From Saccharina japonica (lineage: Eukaryota; Sar; Phaeophyceae; Laminariales; Laminariaceae), in the NCBI GenBank assembly GCA_008828725.1, contig MEHQ01001183.1, positions 62,001 to 126,000 on the forward strand: DNA of 64,000 nucleotides, in the 5' to 3' direction. Numbering within the stretch: position 1 is the first letter of the stretch; every line of letters begins with the position of its first letter. The notes under the pieces were generated by a model that was not told where the DNA came from, made no database searches, and worked only from the letters and a program-made list of their open reading frames with translations. Of this stretch, positions 54,945 through 64,000 are shown in pieces. The translations under genes and the position numbers were made by a program.

Positions 54945-55791
54945 CGACAAGGGAAGTGCCCTGCAGCCGAACGTATTACCTGGTACATATTCAAAAGAGT
55001 ACTGCCATTTGTTTTCTGCTTCATTTTGTTTTTACAACCTCCCAGATACCGTTGTACGGGCGACGTGCGCGCCTAAATACTTCAGTATGTATACATACAT
55101 CCGTGTTTCACATCGTAACAGGAGTATGAGTCTGGCTATGGTACGCAGCAGAGGGCAACTCCCCGGTATTAGATGATCACGACACTCGATCGGCGGCTGG
55201 CGAACGAGATCCGACCGCAGCCTGCGAGCACCTTCATTTGGTACACCCCGGAGGGCTTAATCTCACGCGGCCGAAAGGAGGGGAGAGCACGAATTCACTT
55301 ATCCCACCATAAATATGAACTTGGCCCGCGCACTATACGGGCTGCAGGCCAATTTAGCTCCACTCAACACAAGCGCTAACCAGAATGTACGTATCATATG
55401 TACACATTATATGCGTAGAGTGTACTCTAATCGAAATATTTATTAGTGTATCCAAACAAGCTACAACATTGCCGGTCACCCACACACCAACACTCCATGT
55501 CGCGCAAACCAGACGCATCCCGGCCATGCGGGAAACAGAACAGCTCAGTCCACTCACCAAATTGACGACGTCAGGGCGTCGGGTGGACGGCGTACCGGGA
55601 AACAGCACTAGTACAGCGATTTGCACATTGAAACGCGCCCAGTGCAGGTGACCGAACCTTTGTTAGTCCTCTTGTCTCCGAGCGGCGGGGGCCAGGTGAT
55701 TCGCTGGCGTGGGGATATATATGTATATAACCACCACACAGCTAAACCCACTCATGGTTTACGAGCAGGTATAACTATTAGCCACAAGTGA
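54945..55791. other. No recognisable gene
   Basis: Opposed frames at 55354-55651 show no domain. TACCTGGTA sits at 54978. Confidence 0.25.
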
Positions 55792-56052
55792 ACACGAAAC
55801 AGTTTTGGAGCATTCCGCCTGACCGAAAGGCGTGTATTTACTTTGTTGACTATACTCGTAGTGCTCCCAGAGCGCATGGTGGACATGCCCGGGGCACAGC
55901 GGCAAGGGTTTGTGCATGCAATGGGAAGATGCAGCGTATCCCGACGCGTCATGTTTGAAGCACTACTGCCTGTAGAGGTACCCAGGCTTTCCTGGGGTTT
56001 GAGACTTGCGGATTTTTCGGTGTACAGCAAGCAATACATCCTAATGTGGCAG
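55792..56052 (+). CDS. Putative exon ending at a consensus splice donor
   Basis: The frame is open from 55792 and reads SFGAFRLTERRVFTLLTILVV, then LPERMVDMPGAQRQGFVHAM, CSVSRRVMFEALLPVEVPRL and KQYILMWQ, ending exactly at CAG|GTAAGA (donor at 56053). If translation starts within it, the ATG at 55876 is a candidate. The intron phase would be 0. The open frame beyond the donor turns into Lys/Asp-rich sequence unlike the exon. A competing minus frame exists. Family unknown. Confidence 0.35.
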
Positions 56053-58026
56053 GTAAGAAAGAAAGATCAACTGCCGTATTTGACGAACAAATGGGTCGAG
56101 AACAACGTGAAATGCACTCTAACAACCGACGAGGAAAGTGTACGAAACAATATCACGCTCGTTTCCATGTTTTAGACCTTGTGCATCAAGACGTCCCATC
56201 ATCTGAAAAAAACGTAAATGGTGGGGAGGGTGGACACCACCGGTCGCGGGGGGTGATGTCGTTGTTTCGACCCACAACGTAAAAGAGGAAGAAAGGGCCC
56301 AAAGATACTGCTGTATCATCCGACACAGGGCAGAGAAGCGACCCAAGAGACACAGCCACTGCTTCACAAAACAGGCATCACCGCGTCCGACTCCTGCCTG
56401 CGAAGCTCGGTTCAATGTACCTCAAGCTTCGCCACGAAATACGGAAAGAAGACAGGCATCGCTCGATATATACGAGTATGAACGTTCGCTCAATTGGTCG
56501 ATGCATACTATTACGGAGGACTATAGTAAGTAGGACCAAATATGCATTTGAGCCTTTCGACCCTTATGTGGCAGTCGAGAATTCGGAACGCATTTTATCT
56601 CGACGTGTGTTTGCCAGTCGAGTAGTAGATTGACACTTGCCCACAAAAAAACAAAAATCGAATCTGCTCAGCAACCTTACCCAGACGAAACAATGCTCGA
56701 CCGTGCACACTACGTTCAAAGACCGCTCCTACAGATAACCAGTACACCCACAGCAAGCTCGCGTCGCACGAACTATTTTTCCTTTCTTCTATAGACGTTA
56801 TGACATTATATACTTTCATTTTGCAAACAAAGGCTTTTCATATCAATCCGACAATCCCTCCTTTTGCCCACTGGTCTTGGGATCGCTTCATCTAAGCTGC
56901 GCCGTCAGGCGCAGAAAACTTGTAATGTAATAACTGATGCAATCGTATCATAGTGGGGATCGGGAACCCATATGAGAATAATCTGCAGTTTGTTGTTCTA
57001 GAGATAATTTAAAGGGTCAGAGTACGTACAGCAGTAGTGCTGCTCTTAATGTTTGGACAAAACGCACAGAGGAGATTGGCCATAAAATGCATTGACTGCC
57101 AAGTGTACGAATATCACACCAAACACGCTACGAGTAGTGGACTATGTTTTTACCGCGTATGAGATCAAAAGTATGTACATGGCATACACATTTAAAAGAC
57201 CAAAGGAAAAACAAATAAGGAACAGCAAAACGAAACGAAACGAGAAACAAACCACTGAGACACAATCAGGTGAAATAACTACGCATGGAAGAAAGGAAAG
57301 CTCCGTAAAACAACCATCTAGGGAAGACAAAACTGAACCAAGGAAAAAAGACGCAAAACGAATACCAAACAGAACGCATGCAAACTACAAACAGCGACTA
57401 TTTGCAGCAGCGAGCGTGGGTTCCGAGGGCAGATAAAGCATGAAAAATTGCCGCAATGGTGCAGTAGTGATCGCAGAGTTCATACCCCTATCAGTAATGC
57501 TCCTGCCATCCGACACTGTGTAACATGCGCTTGAATATGAATCACTCATATACATTCCATATGGTCACCTCCCTAACGCCAGGGACATTAAACACAGAGG
57601 AAGGACCGGGGGGGGACGAAAAAGGTCCCCAAAACCAACACCAAAACCAAAACGATCGTCGATAGGTACGAACATATACTGTAGAATAACGGGTAAATGT
57701 GAACCTACTTACACCATTTGTTACACACTAACTGAACGGGCAGTGTACCTCAGACATACGTAAACACGCAACCACGGGATGTTTGCAGCCGACGCCTCAG
57801 CTGTGGTGACGGTCCAGGCAACACGTTAACAGGAACACTGGTGGCCAGACGTTCGTCGTTATCTGTGACCTAGTAGTGGTAGTCATTTGATGCTAGCATG
57901 ACCATGTGGGCTAGTGGTGGGAGTACTTTGATGCTAGCCTGACCATGTGGGCACCTCAACTGTCCATTGTGGTTGACTGTCTGCTGTGAGCAACCTACAT
58001 TTGTCTCCGCTGTGTTGCCTGCTCAG
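56053..58026. other. No recognisable gene; small duplication
   Basis: A Lys/Thr-rich plus frame at 57092-57436 lies in purine-rich sequence and lacks domains. GTGG.AGT..TTTGATGCTAGC.TGACCATGTGGGC is duplicated at 57872-57911 and 57912-57954, just upstream of the propeller exon. Confidence 0.3.
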
Positions 58027-58194
58027 GACGGAACGACTGGAAGGGACGAACTTCTGGATGCCGTGGACGGATTGAACGACACCTTCGTAGTTGTGGGTAT
58101 TTCCTATGGAAACTGGAGCGGTACAAATGCTGGCTGCGGAGACATGATAGCTACTAAGTTGGACATCGATGGGAACGTCCTCTGGAGATGGCAG
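58027..58194 (+). CDS. Single exon encoding one SBBP/beta-propeller-like repeat unit
   Basis: The exon is bounded by TGTTGCCTGCTCAG and CAG|GTGCAC, is 168 bp (56 codons) and is phase 0 at both ends. It reads DGTTGRDELLDAVDGLNDTF, VVVGISYGNWSGT, GDMIATKLDIDGNVLWRWQ. This matches the layout of SBBP-type repeats (G.D...A...D......v.G.....W.G.....D....KLD..G...W..Q). I associate proteins with one such repeat per exon, joined as ...WRWQ|DG..., with stramenopile genomes. No sister exons were found nearby, so it may be an exon of a gene with long introns or an isolated relic. The surrounding 128-codon open frame (57967-58353) includes intronic sequence. Confidence 0.5.
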
Positions 58195-58766
58195 GTGCAC
58201 TCTGGCAACACTCGCACAAAAACCGAACCTTCCAATCTGAAATTGTCAAATATAGCTGGGAAAAACGCAGGACAGTCCGGAGTTGCTAACAGGTGGGCGC
58301 GAGGGGTAGAAGCGACGCAACGACAGTCGTTGCAAATTATTGTCTGGCCGTGACGATATGTATCGACCACCTATATTCTGGAGGGCCCATGGCTGATACA
58401 TGTAGGCTAGCGCCAGTTTTTTTACAGGAAGGTCGTTAAACCTTCTGTCCAATTTGTATCAATTGTCCACGGTATCCAATTTGTTAGCGTTCACTAATCA
58501 CTTATGACAGTCTACCGTCAGCCCAATTCGCTACCCCTGAGTCCGATGGTTGTGAGAGCCACATTATTGGCTCAAGAGATGGCCGTGATTTCACATTGTT
58601 ACTCTTCGTTCAATATACGGCCAATGTTTTGCTGATTGTCTCACAATGTGTTTAATCACTTCTCGTTGTACGTCTGCTATCTGCCCGCTACTCTCCCCTT
58701 CTTCGGCTAATCTCTGATATGAGGGGGAAGTTGCCTCAACAAAGCTATTTGTCTGGATTGAGGGAA
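58195..58766. other. No recognisable feature
   Basis: Intron or intergenic sequence after the donor at 58195. I found no further propeller exon. Confidence 0.3.
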
Positions 58767-59152
58767 CGTTTTTGTTTGTTTTTCCCATCCCATTTATTAT
58801 CTTCGCACTTCTGTCTTTCTCCCTCCCTATTAATAGTCGTAGCTCAGATCTGGCGTCACAAAGTGGGCTCCTCTCCTTCCTCCCCCACTACGGTTCTTGC
58901 CTTGTTTTTTATCGCGCAGAGGGTTCAGCCTTCCCAACGCTCGTCGATCTTCATCGAATTTTGCTAACTCACGCTCTCGCGCTTTCCGCCAGTCAAGATA
59001 TTATTTGCGAGAAACAGTCCCGTACGAGCATGCACTCGGGGGGGCTCGAATTCACGATCTTGACGCTAACAGGCTTCGTGGTTACCTGCTAGCCAACCGG
59101 GGCGACCGGCGGCTTCGTGGTTACCTGCTAGCCAACCGGGGCGACCGGCTTA
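58767..59152 (-). mobile_element. tRNA-derived SINE, copy 3 with duplicated head
   Basis: The body matches copies 1 and 2 (CCCATTTATTATCTTCGC, TCAGATCTGGCGTCAC, CCCACTACGGTTCTTGCC). The head on the minus strand has A-box TGGCTAGCAGG and B-box-like AATTCGAGCCC. The first 39 bp of the head, including the A box, are present twice (59079-59109 and 59118-59148: CTTCGTGGTTACCTGCTAGC). The tail at 58767-58786 is (TTTG)n-like. Confidence 0.65.
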
Positions 59153-62100
59153 AAAAATCGAGATTTTGTTTTGTCCGGATACTTTTTCGAATCCGTGATT
59201 GAATCGAGGTGATCCGTCGCCCTAGTTCAGCCAGGTGCATTTTGTTTGCCAAGTGGTCCTGCCGCCGTGTATGGCAAGGGGATGGCATAAGCCACAGTAC
59301 GCTGGGCGGGCATGCTGCTCGGCCGATGTACGAGGGGCACTCCGCAACATCCAGTAATTAAGCCTTGAGATAGATGGCACCGCAGGCAACAACTCTCAGT
59401 ACGCTGTATACTCTAGAAGCAGTGCTGCGAGTGTTTTAACTCGCAGGCACCAGCTCGAAGTAGCGTCTCCACTACACTGCTGTAATACTGTTCTGTGATA
59501 TTACCAAAAATACGTGTCGCTGAATTGCGCTGTACGTATCGTGTTATACCAGGTACCAGGTGTACATACTCCATTGCATCACCCGTCCTGTTCGATTGTG
59601 TTATATGGCACAATATGCGAGATAGCCAAGCCCAGGGCTCAGCGCCTGTCTGTGCTTGTTTAACAGCGAGTCATTCGGCTTGTGCTTTTGTCACTCTCGG
59701 GGCGTGAGGCTGGGCATCGACCGTCGGAGGACTCATCGTTATTAATAACAATGAATATAGCCCGATAAACAACCGAGGAGAGGCAAATTGATTCGTTTCC
59801 ATACGCCCATCAATATGTCTGCAACCGAGGAGAGGCAAGCTGATTAATTTCTATACGTACATCAATTTTGTTTATAGTCGTATGATGGTATGAATAGGTA
59901 TAATACGTATATCTACTGCGTACAGTACGAGTCGTATTCGTTTGTTGTTGGGATATTTCTTGGTGTCGGGCCACGCGAAGCAGATTAATGTCGGCCGACT
60001 CTGTTTAACGTTGGACATGTCGGCCTGGGCCGTCCACAGAAAAAGCTAGTGTTTTCATTTCGGAACTATGATTTCCCCCGCCCCCCCCCCTACGAAGCAA
60101 CGCCAATTGTTTGTTAATAGTTCATACTGAATCAAGACATGAATAAGTTTTCACCTTCGAAAGACACGATATACATTCAACGGACTGCGAGTATATTTTG
60201 CTTTTTCGTCAGATACGAGTATTTTAAAATCAAGCAGTTGTTTTTGTTTCCTGATTTGGAATTCAAGAAACGCCTAATACTCGATAAATTAAAAATTAAA
60301 CGCCGTTGGTCAAGGCCTCGGTCGGGGCGACACAAATGGCTTGGACATATATTTGGGCTATTGTGCGGAAACCACGCGTGTTTTGCAGTTGCCTGGTAAT
60401 TACTTGGTTCCAGTATAGGGTCGGGTTTTGGGCGGCAAACCACTGCAGTTTGCTATTCGCCCTACGGAGTCAAATCTTCGAATACTTCCGAGATATTGTG
60501 ACGGACATGCCTTGGAGTACGGGCAGCCGGCTCGTTCAGAAGTATACGTAAAGAAAAAAGGGATTTCCTACGGAAACGACTGACCGTCCCTGGCCCGTTT
60601 CAAGGTTCGTGCTTGGTCGGGACACATTTTCGCTCCTACCGCCGGCTCTAGGACCTCAACTGAAGAACTGGTTGCACCACCCTCTCTGAGTGTTCATGAT
60701 GGTCAGTATGACACAAAAGAAAAGCATTACAATATACAAGGCTTTCCTTTTGAGTGGTTGTAAGATGGGAGTTGATTCTTGCCCGAGTACAATTTGCTTG
60801 TAGTTGGGTTTGGACTAGTCCGCCAAAAATTGCAGTTGTATGGGGGAATAGTGTGGCCACAATGAGTCACAATTTTACTACAGAGCATTAAAAGATAGCC
60901 TACAACAAACCGTCCAAATGCGGGCGACGCAAGAAAAGTATAATAGTAAGGTTGTGCCCCCCCGTACGCAGTACCTCAGCAGTAACAGGGCAGCAACAAA
61001 CAATACAGAGTGGCAACCTATATACTGTGGTCTATGCTGGTCCATGGACGAGTCAACAATGTGTACCTGTTTTTTTCATCAGACCCGAAGACACAACGAA
61101 GACACTCTGCCCTCGTACATAGGGGCGGTGTACGTATTGTATGATACTCGTACCCCATAAAGTATTTCGTACGGGTACGACTTGTTGACTTTCTAAGCGA
61201 GTTCTACGAGAGCAAATGTTTACAGAGGATTTCCTGTGAATTTCCTGTAAAATAGTGAAATAAACGTGTCTCTGGCGCTGACGGGAAGTGCAAAAAACAG
61301 CAAGCTATTCGCCGGGCAAGTACCTACGCTACAGCACTATTAATACCTGATAGACCTGTACAGCAACACAGTAATAAACGAGTTGTTCCGTGAAATACTA
61401 TTAGCCGGAGGCCGTGAGCGCGAAGTGAGAACCGTAAACCGAGAGCGCGAAACGCGAACAGTCCTCCCACGTCGTTGGATCAGGGTTTTTGGTGCACTAC
61501 GAGTACTCAGTAAAACCTACCAGGTGTTTAATAGCGTTGATTTGCTTGAAAGTTTGCACACGTTTTATTGTCTGTCATTGCTAACAAAAAAAGCGTAAGT
61601 GATACGTGCCGCGTTTGCACGTCACGGCAGATGCTGACGCAGAACTAGCCGACGAACAGCAGCATCATCAGTAGGAGCAGCAGCCAGGCCGGTAGGCAGA
61701 ACAGCAGAGCAGAGCAGGACCTTTCCTCTCTCCCCCGTGTTCTTGTCTTGTTGTCGTGATGCTCTGCGTGCATTGTCGTCCGAAGCTCAGTGTCGCCGTT
61801 GCGACCACCAGTCAGTCGTGCTGCTGTCAGCAAAAAGTGCAAAGTGTCCAAGCTAATAAAACCTACTCACAGCTGACGTATTTACTCAAATACAAAAAAA
61901 AGTACCTGGTACAGCGGTACTTCGAAGAGCGGTCGGTCAAAAGTTGGGCCGTTCGTCACAACGAAGAGCTGCCATACGGTCCACTCACAACTAACGACCG
62001 ACACAGGTTTACGTAACTCTACTGTAATGGTATTTATATTGCGACCGGCATTCGAGTCTGACAACATTTAGGGTACGTATTTAACTTGAACCAGCTTATA

Positions 62101-63379
62101 GCAGGGGTGTCCGTATATCGGCTGGGGGAACATGGAGATTGGCCAAATGGATTACCAGGTAGGCAATATCCTGAATTAAACGGAACGTACGTACGTCTAA
62201 ATAATGGATGCCCCTACAACGGAAATCTTCACCGATGAATACATCGGTATGTGAGAGGGATAGGACAGAGGCCGAGACTAGGACTATATATCAAAGAATG
62301 AACCGAGTGCTTGTCTCCCGCTGGTGTCAAGCATTCTGGGCGTTCCGATAAGTTCATCGTAGTACATTGAGACGTCCCCAGTCGAACCTTACGCGAATTT
62401 TGGTGAGACGGGCAGTAGAGTCTTCGCTTCCAGACGGGACGTGACTTGGATCAATGCACCGCTCATCTCCCAACCTTTACCGGCCCATATTCTCGCCTAT
62501 GGTGACGGGAAGTGGGAAGAAAGGGCGCAAACAAAGTGCTTCCGGCGCGCCCCCCCGACCCGTTGGAGGTGTAGACGGCTCACACCCATCTGGCGGGCGG
62601 CTCCTCCGCCGCCCTGTCACGGCTGCTGGGCAACGGTATTCATAGGAACTACTCGTAGGGTATACACGCTGCTGGTTAGGGGGTATGGCATACGGGCTGC
62701 TGAGGTCTACTTCATGTGTTGTGATGAATTTACTACCAAGTACCCAGGCCTGTGGTGTCCATCCGCAGGGCACCAAAACAAGAGGTTGATCATCACACGG
62801 TATACAAGGATATTGTGCGTTATTTGCCGGTAAAGGTCTGTGCTAGCTACACGTGCAACGAAAGGGTGCTTTTGGTGTGCTTAGGATTGCATGTCCGTTC
62901 CTTTCGTACCTACTGCACACGACGGTTCGTTACCGTGCCAACAGGATCGACTAAGTTGCCTCTGGTGCTCTATTGTTTGTTGCATCCTTCTGCTACAGCT
63001 ACAGCACACGCTCTGCTACTTGGTGGTCGTGCGGAACACTTCTGTCCAAGCTATATTGCGCCAGCAGCGACGTGAGAGTACTGACTCTACTGAGACGTAC
63101 CAACCACTGACACACACAGAGGCATTATGTAAATCCACCGCAGAAAGCACTCAATACCGTCAGCGCCCGTTGGCAACGGCATAGTAAACCGAGTTCTGGC
63201 GACAAACCCTATCGTTGCACCGACTATATTCCACGCAGGGAGTTGGGTTTGGCATGTTCCCTTGGATACAAGTTTTCATTATATACGACGTACAGAACAC
63301 CGATCAATCGGCCCATTGAACTCGAGCGACCTTAACCCGGTTGATGTAAGGACTCTAGGATACTACAGTAGGTCATAAA
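59153..63379. other. No convincing gene in about 4.2 kb
   Basis: Frames of up to 130 codons (62441-62833, with an opposing 99-codon frame), 86 codons (60139-60399, Lys/Ile-rich) and 71 codons (61383-61598, ending near CTACCAG|GTGTTT) lack domains. AGGAGAGGCAA.(T/C)TGATT(C/A) with CATACG...CATCAAT is duplicated at 59775-59815 and 59828-59868. TACCAGGTA or its complement occurs at 59547, 61904 and 62153. Confidence 0.3.
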
Positions 63380-63418
63380 AGGCCCTCCCGCCCCCCCGGC
63401 GGTAGGGCCAGATTGATG
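63380..63418. repeat. GC-rich hairpin repeat, copy 2
   Basis: GGCCCTCCCGCC...GGCGGTAGGGCCAGATTGATGCA, differing from 40974-41012 by very few bases. It lies just before the inverted E copy. Confidence 0.6.
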
Positions 63419-63464
63419 CATGAATAATATGAAGATGATACCATTAAATATCTTTGGGCACGAA

Positions 63465-63830
63465 AACCTACATCTCTGATCAATGTTCATCGCCACTGCT
63501 GTTGCCTGCGGCAGCAGTAGTCAGCACCAGTACTGCTGTAACAAAGGAGAGCAGTAGGTAGCTGTAGCCGAGGGAAGCAGTAGGTATCACTACTGTAGTG
63601 TAATACTGCTGTGAACGGGGAGCAGCAGTCACGATACGTAACCAAGTACCGATAGCTTCGGGATCGCGACGAGTCAATAAGCAATTTTTTCCTGGGTTAC
63701 GACCGGCAAGAACTGGGATCGGCCGACCGCTATTCGTCGGCCATCGTACTGTAGGTAGCACTGGTTCCGCCAATAGCGTGTTGGAGTAGCCGAGCACAAC
63801 AGTAGCATCGGTGATGTTACAGGTTATAGG
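63465..63830 (-). repeat. Dispersed repeat E, copy 4 (inverted, same subtype as copy 3)
   Basis: Starts with the inverted E tail (CTACATCTCTGATCAATGTTCATCG). It carries GGGAGCAGCAGTCACGATACGTAACCAAGTACCGATAGCTTCGGGATCGCGACGAGTC, cut here only for description, which matches copy 3 in reverse. Minus frames of 65 and 105 codons follow the repeat. Confidence 0.7.
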
Positions 63831-63872
63831 CAGCAGAATAAAAAACGGCGTGTTACGTTCCTGTTCGACTAA

Positions 63873-63956
63873 GATGCGGCGTAATTACGACGAGTTCCTT
63901 GAGGACCCCGACGGGTTGTATTCGTTGTTGTTGTTGCTTGTTGTTTTTCGTACATG
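63873..63956 (+). CDS. Very short ORF near the window end
   Basis: 27 codons, MRRNYDEFLEDPDGLYS then a Leu/Val run encoded by (TTG)n, and stop. It may be a signal-like peptide or a chance frame over a microsatellite. No support beyond composition. Confidence 0.12.
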
Positions 63957-64000
63957 AGGTCCTTCAAGTACTAATGTTGTAGCGAACGAAGGATGACGGT

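Overview
This window looks like repeat-dense nuclear DNA from a eukaryote, not a prokaryote or a virus. There are no operons, ribosome-binding sites or packed reading frames. There are several spliced-looking exons (CAG|GTAAGA near 56052, CTCAG|exon|GTGCAC at 58027-58194), tRNA-derived SINEs, DNA transposons with clean target-site duplications, an LTR retrotransposon, micro- and minisatellites and long inverted repeats. The one recognisable host-type exon encodes a propeller-like repeat unit resembling multi-exon proteins I associate with stramenopiles (brown algae, diatoms). A photosynthetic stramenopile is therefore my tentative guess, on thin evidence.

Layout. 1-12.7 kb: GC-rich leader with LINE-like tail repeats, unrecognised sequence, a SINE (7.89-8.26 kb), a 2.3-kb 42-bp-satellite element (8.47-10.73 kb), a CCGCACCG minisatellite (11.3-11.9 kb) and a second SINE. 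12.78-21.56 kb: a DNA transposon with long terminal inverted repeats and a perfect 9-bp target-site duplication, split by a 7.65-kb Ty3/gypsy retrotransposon (LTRs 13511-13959 and 20710-21159). 21.2-28.2 kb: an old duplication partly homogenised by recent conversion, holding a 1.2-kb near-perfect palindrome, a half palindrome and two copies of a captured Ala-rich gene fragment. 29.1-31.4 kb: intact copy of the satellite element with 16-bp inverted repeats and an 8-bp target-site duplication. 32-43 kb: short-unit satellites, inverted-repeat families and a second copy of the 9-bp-TSD transposon (39.6-40.6 kb). 43-54 kb: tandem arrays, a dispersed repeat in four copies, a LINE-like 3' end and gene remnants. 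54-64 kb: sparse possible exons, a third SINE, and a terminal copy of the dispersed repeat.

The most interesting object is the gypsy element. Its polyprotein frame (16806-20327), interrupted by three stop codons but by no frameshift, reads: RNase H tail, a cytosine-5 DNA methyltransferase-like domain, a basic linker, integrase, GPY/F-like region, chromodomain-like region, Tudor-like tail. Cytosine methyltransferases inside retrotransposons have been reported in dinoflagellates and charophyte algae. Here the domain lies between RNase H and integrase, several catalytic motifs are altered, the integrase has lost its catalytic glutamate, and no gag, protease or reverse transcriptase is visible. 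The copy is dead, but the architecture points to an intact relative elsewhere in the genome.
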